From assembly GCF_017743865.1 (NCBI RefSeq), contig NZ_JAGHRJ010000001.1:868001-932000 (forward strand): a DNA stretch of 64,000 bases, written 5' to 3'. Source of the DNA: Labrenzia sp. R4_2. GTDB lineage: Bacteria; Pseudomonadota; Alphaproteobacteria; Rhizobiales; Stappiaceae. Each line of letters opens with the position of its first letter. The first letter of the stretch is position 1. A program made the translations under genes and the position numbers. Shown piece after piece: positions 48,807-57,165 of this stretch. The notes under the pieces were generated by a model that saw nothing but the letters and a program-made list of their open reading frames with translations, did not search any database and was not told the DNA's origin.

Positions 48807-48816
48807 CGAAGTTCAA
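48807..48816. promoter_or_regulatory. Second copy of the shared decamer
   Basis: CGAAGTTCAA, identical to 47739-47748, embedded in TTTTTCGAAGTTCAATTTTGA, 89 bases before the flavoenzyme start. Confidence 0.45.
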
Positions 48817-48904
48817 TTTTGATATTTTAAAAAGTGCAGTCCGCCACATTGCCACTTTGTTCAAACTGCGGCACCCCGGAGAGAGGGGATGTCGGAGGTG
48901 TTCC

Positions 48905-51340
48905 ATGAAAACGCGTACGCAAGTGGTTGTGATCGGTGGAGGTATCGCCGGGTGTTCGACGATCTATCATCTTACTCAGGAGGGGTGGACAGATGTCGTA
49001 TTGGTCGAACGCAATGAACTCACGTCCGGGACGACGTGGCATTCTGCAGCCCAAGTAACCAACTTCGGCATGAATCAAACCATGGTCGGTTTGAAGAGCC
49101 ATTCTATCCGGCTCTACAAGGAGCTGGCAGAAGATCCAGATTACCCGATCAACTATCACCATGCAGACGGTGGCATTCGACTTGCCAACACCGAACCCCA
49201 GATGCAGGGCTACCGGCACTTTGCGTCAATGGCCCGCGGCATGGATGTTGAATTCGAAGTAATTGATGCGCAGGAGTGCGCACGCCGCCATCCCTTGATT
49301 TCAACAGACAATCTGCTTGGCGGTCTTTGGGATCCGCTCGATGGCGACATCGATCCGGCACAGCTTTGTCAGGCGCTGGCCCGCCGTGCCCGCAAGGCCG
49401 GCGCGGCCATCTATCGCAACACGCCAGTCACGGGCCTGACACAGCGCAAGGATGACACCTGGACGGTTCATACCAAGCATGGAGACATCGACTGCGACAT
49501 TGTCGTCAACGCAGGTGGATACAGGGTGAATGAAATCGGGGCAATGATGGGCGTTCATCATCCCGTCGCCTCGATGGAGCACCAATACTTTCTGACCGAG
49601 GAAATACAGGCGATCAAAGAGGCAGGGCACCGGATGCCGTTGCTCCGCTGTCCGATCAGCGATTACTACTGTCGTCAGGAAAAGAACGGTCTGTTGGTCG
49701 GCTTTTACGAGCAGGATTGCAAGACGTGGGGTATGGACGGGATCGATCCGCATTTTGTCAACGCGCTCTGTCCGGATGATCTGGATCGGGTAACCGATGT
49801 CCTTGAGGGTGCTTTTGCCCGCATGCCTGCATTGATGGAAACCGGAATTCACACCGTCATCAACGGTCCGATCACCTATACGATTGATGGAGCGCCGTTG
49901 GTCGGACCGATCCCGGGTAAACGCAATGCTTTTTGTATCATCGGGCTCAGGGCCGGTTTGGGTGAGGGAGGGGGACACGGTTGGCTGCTGGCGCAGCAAA
50001 TCGTTCACGGCGAGGCGTGCTACGACACATGGTGCCTCGATCCGCGCCGTTTTACCGGCCACGCCAATGTCGAGCTCACCGCTCTGAAAGCCATAGAAGA
50101 CTACCAGAACGAGTTCCGATTTCACTTCCCTAATGAACATCGCTCAGCGGGGCGGTCCGCCAAGACAACGCCGCTGACACCCGTGATGGCGGCCGAAGGG
50201 GCAGAATTTACGGTGGTGAACGGCTGGGAACGCGTGGACTACATCAAGCCGTCACCAGAGTTTCATCCAACCCTCGGATTTCATTTTGATGAGGCATTCG
50301 ATGTGGTCGCCAGCGAGGTGCAACACATCCAGGCACATGTGGGCCTCTGCGAGGTCAATGGCTTTAACCGGATTGAGATTACCGGTTCCGACCGGCACGC
50401 ATTTCTCGATCGTCTGTTCTGTGGCACCGTCGCGAAAAGGGAAGGTCGAGTCGGTCTCGGGTATCTGCTCAATCGGCATGGCATGGTCAAGGCCGAGGCA
50501 ACAATCGCCAACATTCCGGCTTCGGATCGTGGGCCTGCCCGTGTCTGGTATGGGTCGGCAGCAGCTTCCGAATATCATGATATGGATTGGCTAAAGTCCC
50601 ATCTGCGTCCGGATGAAGATGTTGAGATCAGGAGCCTAACCAACGACCAAACCATTCTGGTTCTGGCAGGACCAAAGGCGCGGGCGGTTCTGCAATCGGC
50701 CAGCCGGGGCGCCTGGTCGAAGGAAGGGTTCCCTTGGTTGTCGGTGCGCGAAACCTTCATCGGGTATGCCCCGGCAACCGTTATGGGGGTCAGTTTTTCC
50801 GGCGAGCTTGCTTATGAGATCCATGTCCCGAATGCTTCACTCTATGCTGCCTATCTGGCTTTAAGGGACGCTGGAAAGGCGCATGATCTGAGACTGTTCG
50901 GCGCAAGAGCGGTGGAATCCATGCGCATGGAAAAGGGGTTCTTACACTGGAAGGCGGATCTGATCACCGAATTCGATCCTTTTGAAACCGGGTTGGATCG
51001 CTTTGTGAAGCTGGATAAGCCCGATTTTGTCGGCAAGGACGCCTTGATACAGCGCCTAAAGGACGGGCCGAGGAAGAAACTTGTGACCCTGAAAATTGAC
51101 GCGACCCAAGCACCCGCATATGGCGGGGCCTCGCTGATGCAGGGGGACACCGTTGTGGGGACAGTCACTTCCGGCGACTGGGGTCATCGCAGCGGCCTGA
51201 ATCTCGCCTATGCGTTTGTCGACACTGCGCTTTCGGGCGAAGGAACGGTGCTTGATCTTGACCTTCTTGGAGCCAGGGTCAGCGTTGAGATCATCGCTCC
51301 GTCCCCCTACGATCCCGGTCATACAAGGATGCGCGGCTAG
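48905..51340 (+). CDS. FAD-dependent dimethylglycine/sarcosine dehydrogenase-like enzyme with GcvT domain
   Basis: 811 residues, the size of mammalian DMGDH/SARDH. N-terminal FAD fold VVVIGGGIAGCSTIYHL, and TSGTTWHSAAQV, whose histidine is the covalent FAD attachment site in DMGDH and sarcosine dehydrogenase (family knowledge). Middle FAO_M region to about 430, then a GcvT folate domain to the end (GLCEVNGFNRIEITGSD, FSGELAYEIHVP, DLRLFGARAVESMRMEKGF, then TSGDWGHRSGLNLAYAFV). It would oxidise an N-methyl amine and hand formaldehyde to THF as 5,10-methylene-THF. Substrate is inference. ATG 48905 is preceded by GGAGG, better than the upstream frame start 48857. Convergent with the corrinoid operon. 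Confidence 0.9.
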   Translation: MKTRTQVVVIGGGIAGCSTIYHLTQEGWTDVVLVERNELTSGTTWHSAAQVTNFGMNQTMVGLKSHSIRLYKELAEDPDYPINYHHADGGIRLANTEPQMQGYRHFASMARGMDVEFEVIDAQECARRHPLISTDNLLGGLWDPLDGDIDPAQLCQALARRARKAGAAIYRNTPVTGLTQRKDDTWTVHTKHGDIDCDIVVNAGGYRVNEIGAMMGVHHPVASMEHQYFLTEEIQAIKEAGHRMPLLRCPISDYYCRQEKNGLLVGFYEQDCKTWGMDGIDPHFVNALCPDDLDRVTDVLEGAFARMPALMETGIHTVINGPITYTIDGAPLVGPIPGKRNAFCIIGLRAGLGEGGGHGWLLAQQIVHGEACYDTWCLDPRRFTGHANVELTALKAIEDYQNEFRFHFPNEHRSAGRSAKTTPLTPVMAAEGAEFTVVNGWERVDYIKPSPEFHPTLGFHFDEAFDVVASEVQHIQAHVGLCEVNGFNRIEITGSDRHAFLDRLFCGTVAKREGRVGLGYLLNRHGMVKAEATIANIPASDRGPARVWYGSAAASEYHDMDWLKSHLRPDEDVEIRSLTNDQTILVLAGPKARAVLQSASRGAWSKEGFPWLSVRETFIGYAPATVMGVSFSGELAYEIHVPNASLYAAYLALRDAGKAHDLRLFGARAVESMRMEKGFLHWKADLITEFDPFETGLDRFVKLDKPDFVGKDALIQRLKDGPRKKLVTLKIDATQAPAYGGASLMQGDTVVGTVTSGDWGHRSGLNLAYAFVDTALSGEGTVLDLDLLGARVSVEIIAPSPYDPGHTRMRG

Positions 51341-51372
51341 GGGCACGGGCCATTTCACTGAGACAAAACAGA

Positions 51373-53415
51373 CTAGCCGCGCCGTCTCCGCCGTCTCCGT
51401 CCCTCGCCAACGCCTTCTGCTGCGACCGGCTCCTTGCGTTCGGGCAGTTCCACGGCAGCGCGCAGGTTCGGGAAAGGATCGACCTTGTTCGGCAGGGCCA
51501 TGGCGTTGACGAAATGCTCCTGGAACTTAGGTTCCAGCGCCGTTTCGATCTTCTCGATGTTGTGGACCGTTTCTTCGATCTCGCGGCGGTAGCCACGATT
51601 GAGGAGGGCCATGCGGGCACCGGTTCCGGCGGCATTGCCGACGCCGGAAACACCGTCGAGCCCGCAATCGGGGATAAGCCCCAGGATCATGGCGTATTTC
51701 GGATCGATGTAGCTGCCGAACGCACCGGCGAAGCGGATGCGGTCGATGTGATCGCTGCCGAGCTTGTCCTGCAACAATTTGATGCCGGCATAGAGCGCGC
51801 CTTTGGCAAGCTGAATGGCGCGGATGTCGGTCTGTAGGATCGAGATCTCAATGCCGTCTTCGGCAATGACATATGAGAATGTGCGGCCCTCAGACCGAAC
51901 CCGGTGCGTTTTCGCTGCCATGGAGCCGTCAATCACGCCGTCTTCGGTGATCAGGCCGGCGAGATACATCTCCGCGACGGCCTCGATGATGCCGGATCCG
52001 CATATGCCGGTGACGCCAACGCTGTCGATCTTTTCCGAAAAGCCCTCTTCATCCGACCATTCGTCGACGCCGATCACCTTGAACCGGGGCTCCAGCGTGT
52101 CCTTGTCGATCCGGATGCGCTCGATGGCCCCGGGCGCTGCGCGCTGGCCGGAGGAAATTTCCGCACCCTCAAAAGCCGGACCGGTCGGGGAGGAGGCGGC
52201 CAGCAGGCGATGCTTGTTGCCAAGCACGATTTCCGCGTTGGTGCCGACATCCACAAGCAGTGTCGTTTCTTCGAGCGAATAGGGGCTTTCGGAGAGCGTG
52301 GCCGCGGCGGCATCTGCCCCGACATGTCCGGCAATACACGGCAGCATGTAGACCCGGGCGCCCGGATTGAGATCAAGGTCAAGATCACGGGCGGTCAGTA
52401 CCATGGCATCGGAAGCGGCCAAGGCAAAGGGCGCTCCGCCAAGTTCCACTGGATCAATCCCGAGGAAGAGGTGGTGCATGACCGGGTTGCCAACAAAGGC
52501 GGCGTCCAGCACATCGGCGCGCTCTGCGCCGACATCGCCGACCAGCTTGCCGACAAGGGCATTGATCGCCTCGCGTACCGCCTTGACGAGATCCGGCAGT
52601 TTCGTCGGATTCATTTGGACATAGGAAACCCGCGACATCAGGTCTTCGCCAAAGCGGATCTGCGGGTTCGAGGTGCCGGCGGAAGAGACTGTACGCCCGT
52701 TCTGAAGATTGCACAGGTGCGCGGCAATGGTGGTCGAGCCAATATCAACAGCCAAGCCATAGACAGCCTGTTTTTCACCCGGCCACAGCGCCACCAGTGT
52801 TGGGCCGCTCGAAATGTCAGTGTGGATGGCGCCAGTGACCGTCCAATGTCCCTTGCGCAGGATTGTCTGGACCTTTGGCAGCAGGATCGGATCGGTCGCG
52901 AGCGTCTCAACGCCGGCCTCTTTGGCAAGCGCCTCGCGCAGGCGGTCAATGTCACCGCGCGGGGTTTCCATATCCGGTTCGTCGATGGACACGGTCACCA
53001 GCGAAATTGCGCTGTCCGGTTCAATCGTCTTCGCCTCGGCCCGCTTGCGCACGACCTGCCGGTTGGTCTGGGCGTCGGTTGGAATGTCGACGACCAGGTC
53101 GCCGAGGATTTTCGCCTGACAGGAGAGGCGCCGATCGTCCGGCAGATTACGTAAGGTGGCGTAGCGTGTTTCCGCTTCTGTTGCACCCTCAAGGTGGTCC
53201 GCGGCGCTCGTCAGGTTTTCCTTGGCGAAGGTACCTTCGGACACGGAGATCTGGCAGCGCCCGCAAATGCCGCGCCCGCCGCAGACCGATTCCACGTAGA
53301 CACCAAGAGAACGCGCGGCATCAAGAAGCGGTGTTCCGACTTCAAATGTGCCACGCCGGCCACTTGGCTGGAAAACGACCTTGGCGAGTTTCGCGGTGCT
53401 CTCTGACATGTCCAA
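51373..53415 (-). CDS. RACo-type reductive activator of corrinoid (2Fe-2S plus ASKHA ATPase)
   Basis: 680 residues. N-terminal ferredoxin domain with C45, C51, C54 and C99 as cluster ligands (VCGGRGICGRCQ and SCQA). C-terminal DUF4445/ASKHA ATPase: AVDIGSTTIAAHL, FVGNPVMHHLFLG, LVDVGTNAEIVLG, GICGSGIIEAVAEM and RFAGAFGSYIDP. The enzyme reduces inactive Co(II) corrinoid back to Co(I), using ATP. The C-terminus ends in seven consecutive arginines after a Gly-rich stretch (GEGRRRRRRRG), which is unusual. A start 2 codons downstream is possible. Last gene of the corrinoid operon, separated from the methyltransferase by 115 bases with a hairpin. Confidence 0.92.
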   Translation of the reverse strand: MDMSESTAKLAKVVFQPSGRRGTFEVGTPLLDAARSLGVYVESVCGGRGICGRCQISVSEGTFAKENLTSAADHLEGATEAETRYATLRNLPDDRRLSCQAKILGDLVVDIPTDAQTNRQVVRKRAEAKTIEPDSAISLVTVSIDEPDMETPRGDIDRLREALAKEAGVETLATDPILLPKVQTILRKGHWTVTGAIHTDISSGPTLVALWPGEKQAVYGLAVDIGSTTIAAHLCNLQNGRTVSSAGTSNPQIRFGEDLMSRVSYVQMNPTKLPDLVKAVREAINALVGKLVGDVGAERADVLDAAFVGNPVMHHLFLGIDPVELGGAPFALAASDAMVLTARDLDLDLNPGARVYMLPCIAGHVGADAAAATLSESPYSLEETTLLVDVGTNAEIVLGNKHRLLAASSPTGPAFEGAEISSGQRAAPGAIERIRIDKDTLEPRFKVIGVDEWSDEEGFSEKIDSVGVTGICGSGIIEAVAEMYLAGLITEDGVIDGSMAAKTHRVRSEGRTFSYVIAEDGIEISILQTDIRAIQLAKGALYAGIKLLQDKLGSDHIDRIRFAGAFGSYIDPKYAMILGLIPDCGLDGVSGVGNAAGTGARMALLNRGYRREIEETVHNIEKIETALEPKFQEHFVNAMALPNKVDPFPNLRAAVELPERKEPVAAEGVGEGRRRRRRRG

Positions 53416-53470
53416 TTTGTGTCCAAGCGGTTTTCGGTTCAGTTTTTCAATGATCTAGCGCGGTCATGGC

Positions 53471-53502
53471 AAGACCCGGGATCGGCAAGCCGCCCGGGTC
53501 TT
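53471..53502 (-). repeat. Intercistronic hairpin between the methyltransferase and RACo genes
   Basis: AAGACCCGGG 53471-53480 and CCCGGGTCTT 53493-53502 are perfect inverted copies; the interior pairs further as CGGC 53483-53486 with GCCG 53489-53492. No T-run follows on the minus strand, so termination is unlikely to be complete. It may set the ratio of the flanking genes. Confidence 0.7.
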
Positions 53503-53530
53503 GAATTGTGCGGCTGAGCCGGTCTGGCAA

Positions 53531-54484
53531 TCAGCCGGCCCGCCGAGCCGCGCGGCCGCCACGGCGGCGTCCGCCGGAAGCTGCAGCCTCTGTTGGTGCA
53601 GCCGTCGCCGCACCGGCCGCCGCCGGCTTGTGGTCGCGGTAGGTCATGATCCATTCCTGACAGTTCGGATCGGTGCCATTCAGGACGTTGGCAGCGCGGA
53701 CCGCTTCCATTTCCTGCGGGCGGCACGGGTTCATGATCGCGGACGTCATGCCAGCGCCGATGACCATCGGAATAAAGCCGGCGTTGATGCCGTGGCGGTG
53801 CGGCAGTCCGAAGGAAATGTTGGAAAGGCCACAGGTGGTGTTGACCTTCAGCTCTTCACGGAGGCGGCGCAGCAGCGCAAATACCTGCTGCCCCGCCGTG
53901 CCCATGGCACCGATCGGCATGACGAGCGGGTCGACAACGATATCGTGCGCGGGAATGCCGAAGTCCGCCGCACGCTCAACGATTTTCTTGGCAACCTCGA
54001 AGCGCACGTCCGGGTCTTCGGAGATACCGGTTTCATCATTGGAGATCGCAACAACCGGGACGTCATATTTCTTGATGAGCGGCAGGATCGCTTCCAGCTT
54101 TTCCTCTTCACCGGTCACGGAGTTGACCAGCGGGCGGCCTTTGGTGACTTCCAGGCCTGCCTTGATCGCCTCGGTGACAGAGGAATCGATCGAGATCGGA
54201 AGATCGCTCAACTCCTGAACGATTTCGAGGGTTTTGACCAGAAGCGGCGGTTCGGTCTCGTTCGGGTTCACCGCGGTAACGCCGGCATTGACGTCGAGCA
54301 TGGTGGCGCCAGCTGCGGCCTGGGCCAAAACGTCAGCTTTCACGGTCTCGAAATTACCTTCAACCATTTCAGCAGCCAGCTTCTTGCGGCCGGTCGGGTT
54401 GATGCGCTCTCCAATCACGCAAAACGGCTGGTCAAAGCCGATCACGACTTCCTTGGTGGCGGAGGCGACAATTGTTCTGGTCAT
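53531..54484 (-). CDS. Methyltetrahydrofolate:corrinoid methyltransferase (MtgA/MtvA-like)
   Basis: 317 residues. Pterin-binding TIM barrel: FCVIGERINPTGRKKL, MLDVNAGVTA, PISIDSSV, AISNDETGISEDPDVRF and GLSNISFGLPHR. Moves methyl from the corrinoid to THF (or the reverse) in the cytoplasm. The last about 40 residues are Ala/Thr-rich and end in an Arg-rich tail (GGRRRGGRAARRAG) that lies outside the catalytic fold. Its ATG directly follows the stop of the MetF-like gene (TAAATG). Confidence 0.92.
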   Translation of the reverse strand: MTRTIVASATKEVVIGFDQPFCVIGERINPTGRKKLAAEMVEGNFETVKADVLAQAAAGATMLDVNAGVTAVNPNETEPPLLVKTLEIVQELSDLPISIDSSVTEAIKAGLEVTKGRPLVNSVTGEEEKLEAILPLIKKYDVPVVAISNDETGISEDPDVRFEVAKKIVERAADFGIPAHDIVVDPLVMPIGAMGTAGQQVFALLRRLREELKVNTTCGLSNISFGLPHRHGINAGFIPMVIGAGMTSAIMNPCRPQEMEAVRAANVLNGTDPNCQEWIMTYRDHKPAAAGAATAAPTEAAASGGRRRGGRAARRAG

Positions 54485-55378
54485 TTATGCGCTCTCGTTG
54501 GCGGTCAGAGATGTTGACGAAGTTTGAAAGGACCAGCTCCCGCGGCTGGTGAGCCACTCAGCTGTTTTGGCGACACCGCCGAATGGGTAAACGTGGATTT
54601 GGGCGAGCTGGCTGTCCGGCTGGCTGGTGACGCGGGCTTCCAGCGGCTCGACCATCGTGTTCGGGTCGTAGCCTGCAAGCATGGAGACAACCGCGCCGCC
54701 GCGTTTTTTAAGAAAGTTCAGCGAGTTTTCGACACCTGCGAAGGCCGCGAACTTCAAGAGCGTGGTCATCTTGGCCGGACCTGCAACGCCGATATGAACC
54801 GGGAACTGGTTGCCCCAGCTGCGGATCTCGTCGAGCCAGACACTGACCTGATGCGGATCGAAGCCGAACTGTGTGACAATCCGGAACTCCGCATCGCTGT
54901 CTGCGGCAAGCTCATGCTTACGCATCAAGAACGATTTGATGACGTCCGGCTTGATGTCCGGTGCGCCTTCCGGGTGACCGGCTACGGCAATCTTTTGAAT
55001 GCCCAGCTTGTCGAAAAGGCCCGTTTCGAGAAGGGCGACGGATGAGGTAAGAGGGCCAGCCTTGTCGGCTTCACCGGCAATTGCGAGCACTTCCTTGACA
55101 CCGGCTTCCTGGGTCAGGCGGGTGATGCGGCGCTCGAAGTCGGTAACACTCGCATAGCGACGCGCGGCCATATGCGGCACGGCGGTCAGGCCCTTGTCGG
55201 TCAGGGTCTTGGCTGCGGCGACGATCGTGTCTTCCGGAGCATTGCCAAGATCGGTGACATAGACTTGGCTGCCAGCCGGGATCGCTGCCAGAAGCTCTGT
55301 CTTTTCGACCACCTGTTTGGGCGACATTTCGGTCGAGGCGGGCAGGCGGCCATTTGCCAAAAGGCTGCTATCAGTCAT
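54485..55378 (-). CDS. Short MetF-like methylenetetrahydrofolate reductase
   Basis: 297 residues, FAD TIM-barrel. STEMSPKQ near the start keeps the catalytic-type Glu of the canonical EFFPP loop but not its phenylalanines; later come VPHMAARRY, GHPEG-type AGHPEGAPD and TQFGFDPHQV. Would connect methyl-THF and methylene-THF. The divergent sequence and short N-terminus set it apart from housekeeping MetF; NAD(P)H dependence and direction cannot be read. ATG 55378 has GGAGG 8 bases before and overlaps the preceding stop by 8 bases. Confidence 0.8.
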   Translation of the reverse strand: MTDSSLLANGRLPASTEMSPKQVVEKTELLAAIPAGSQVYVTDLGNAPEDTIVAAAKTLTDKGLTAVPHMAARRYASVTDFERRITRLTQEAGVKEVLAIAGEADKAGPLTSSVALLETGLFDKLGIQKIAVAGHPEGAPDIKPDVIKSFLMRKHELAADSDAEFRIVTQFGFDPHQVSVWLDEIRSWGNQFPVHIGVAGPAKMTTLLKFAAFAGVENSLNFLKKRGGAVVSMLAGYDPNTMVEPLEARVTSQPDSQLAQIHVYPFGGVAKTAEWLTSRGSWSFQTSSTSLTANESA

Positions 55379-55673
55379 TTTCCAGGCCTCCATTCGCCAT
55401 CAGGTCCATCAGGCGGTGTTTCGGGTAATCGGCAACAAGCGCTTCAAGCGCGGTGTCAGCTTCCTGTTCGAGGTCGTCGGAAACATCGACAGGCTCTGCC
55501 CGGCGCCATTCGGCCATATAGGCATCACTGTCTTTGGCGCCGACACGCATCGCGCAGGCATCGATCGTTTCCATGAAGACAGCCGGCAGCTCCCGGCGGG
55601 CGGACTTGCGGCCCTTTTTCACCAGGATCTGTGCCGGGATGTCCCGCCAGTAAACGATAGTCTTTTGCGCCAT
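55371..55673 (-). CDS. Small virulence-factor-domain protein
   Basis: 100 residues from ATG 55673. KTIVYWRDIPAQILVKKGRKSARRELPAVFMETIDACAMRVGAKDSDAYMAEWRR matches the short domain called virulence factor in Pfam, which I recall beside corrinoid methyltransferase genes. No catalytic motif is evident. The name comes from the domain label and says nothing about virulence here. Its stop overlaps the MetF-like start, implying tight coupling of these two products, perhaps as a complex (inference). Confidence 0.75.
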   Translation of the reverse strand: MAQKTIVYWRDIPAQILVKKGRKSARRELPAVFMETIDACAMRVGAKDSDAYMAEWRRAEPVDVSDDLEQEADTALEALVADYPKHRLMDLMANGGLEND

Positions 55674-55733
55674 TTCACGTCGTCCTCTTTCGAGCATGAT
55701 TGCCGGAAAGCTCTCAATCCAAGTCGCTTGATA

Positions 55734-55773
55734 GCGGCATTGCACGGTAAAAAACCGACCCGTGCAGTGCCGC
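55734..55773 (-). repeat. Intercistronic hairpin after the DUF1638 gene
   Basis: A 14-base arm (55734-55747) pairs with 55760-55773 with one G-U-type mismatch (13 of 14), leaving a 12-base T-rich loop on the minus strand. It begins 3 bases after the DUF1638 stop codon, in the 103-base gap before the next gene. No T-run follows, so it may act as a stability or processing element. Confidence 0.75.
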
Positions 55774-55776
55774 ATG

Positions 55777-56454
55777 TCAGCGCGAAGGCATCGCAGGTTC
55801 TTTCGTCAGGAAAGGTGCCAGCAAGCCATAGCCGGTGCGTTCAATTTCAAGTGGAAGCTGAAGACGTTCCGCTGCCCGTCTTGCGGCCTCTTCAAGGGCC
55901 GGATCATCTGTCTGCGCCAGGTAGAGAACCCGGGTGTAGTGGGCAAAGTACATGTCGCGCAGATGAGGGTGCCAATCGAGGCCGAGCGGTTCGATCACCA
56001 TTGTCTGAAAGTGCCGGGTGAGGAAGTCGGTCAGATAAAAGCTGCCAAGCTGGTCTTCCTCGAATTGGTCGAATGCCTCCAGTCCGGAAAAGAACGCATA
56101 ACAATGCGCGCCTTCGATCCGGCGGGTTCCGGTTTCTTCCAGAACCTTGTCGAGAAGACCGCCAGTGCCGCAATCGCCATAAGCAACCAGAATGTCGGAA
56201 TAGATATCGCGGTTCTGAAGAATAACCCGCCGGACTTCGTCCGGGATCTTGTCCGGTGTGTTGTGCAACTGTGCCGGCAGGCAGGTCAGATCAATGTGAT
56301 CGAGCTGATTGAGGTCGCGGATCGCAATGACTTCACGCGCAAGGGCACCGCAGGCTACAACAAGGACGCGGCCGATCTTGTCGTTCGCGTCCTCGGTTGG
56401 TTCGAGCGGGAACAGAGGCTCGCCCGCCTGCATGCCGGGAGCCTCCTCAAACAT
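55777..56454 (-). CDS. DUF1638 family protein
   Basis: 225 residues, function unknown. A set of Cys/His residues stands out: C35 (ACGAL), C58, H64 (QLHNTP), C95 (YGDCGTGG) and H117-C118 (GAHCYAFF). The pattern suggests a metal, cluster or corrinoid ligand set (inference). No signal or membrane helix. DUF1638 genes are, as I recall, companions of MttB-type methyltransferase clusters. 6 bases after the corrinoid protein gene. Confidence 0.85.
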   Translation of the reverse strand: MFEEAPGMQAGEPLFPLEPTEDANDKIGRVLVVACGALAREVIAIRDLNQLDHIDLTCLPAQLHNTPDKIPDEVRRVILQNRDIYSDILVAYGDCGTGGLLDKVLEETGTRRIEGAHCYAFFSGLEAFDQFEEDQLGSFYLTDFLTRHFQTMVIEPLGLDWHPHLRDMYFAHYTRVLYLAQTDDPALEEAARRAAERLQLPLEIERTGYGLLAPFLTKEPAMPSR

Positions 56455-56460
56455 GGTCCG

Positions 56461-57165
56461 TCAGCCCCGGTTGGCGAGCTGGTTATGCCGCCGGGCAATC
56501 AGGTCTTTTGCCATTTCAACAGCTACAGCTGCATCGCGGCAGTAACCGTCCGCACCAACGGCTTGCCCGAACTCCTCGTTGAGCGGCGCACCGCCTACAA
56601 GAACGATGTAGTCGTCCCGCAGGCCCTTTTCCTTCATCTCGTCGATGACGACCTTCATGTAAGGCATGGTGGTGGTCAAAAGGGCGGACATGCCGAGGAT
56701 GTCCGGCTGATGCTCTTCAAGAGCCGCCAGATAGTTTTCGACCGGGTTGTTGATGCCGATGTCGATCACTTCAAAACCTGCGCCTTCCATCATCATGGAG
56801 ACAAGGTTTTTGCCGATGTCGTGAATGTCGCCTTTGACGGTGCCGATAACCATCTTGCCGACTTTTGGAGCTCCCGTTTCCGCAAGCAGCGGACGCAGGA
56901 TGCTCATGCCCGATTTCATTGCGTTCGCGGACAAGAGCACTTCCGGCACGAACAAGATGCCATCGCGGAAGTCGACGCCGACGATCCGCATGCCTTCAAC
57001 AAGGGCCTTGGTCAGGATGTCGTAAGGTGCCCAGCCGCGTTCCAGGAGGATGTTCACCGCATCCTGGATTTCTTCCTGCAGACCATCATAAAGATCATCA
57101 TGCATCTGCTCGACGAGTTCATCGTCAGACAGGGCCGACAGGTCGATGTCGTCTTCGTCAGACAT
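56461..57165 (-). CDS. Corrinoid protein of a methyltransferase system
   Basis: 234 residues. B12-binding-2 cap helices at about 13-100 and a Rossmann B12 domain with GTVKGDIHDIGKN, where H115 is the lower cobalt ligand, then NNPVENYLA, GMSALLTTTMPYM and VGGAPLNEEFG. It carries the methyl group between a substrate methyltransferase and the THF methyltransferase. First gene of the operon. GGAGC precedes the ATG. No cobalamin riboswitch is visible upstream. Confidence 0.95.
   Translation of the reverse strand: MSDEDDIDLSALSDDELVEQMHDDLYDGLQEEIQDAVNILLERGWAPYDILTKALVEGMRIVGVDFRDGILFVPEVLLSANAMKSGMSILRPLLAETGAPKVGKMVIGTVKGDIHDIGKNLVSMMMEGAGFEVIDIGINNPVENYLAALEEHQPDILGMSALLTTTMPYMKVVIDEMKEKGLRDDYIVLVGGAPLNEEFGQAVGADGYCRDAAVAVEMAKDLIARRHNQLANRG

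Noticed and set aside
51904..54517. Long plus-strand frames (416 and 338 codons) opposite RACo and the THF methyltransferase
   Set aside because: Antisense shadows of recognised genes, with no ribosome site or family likeness.
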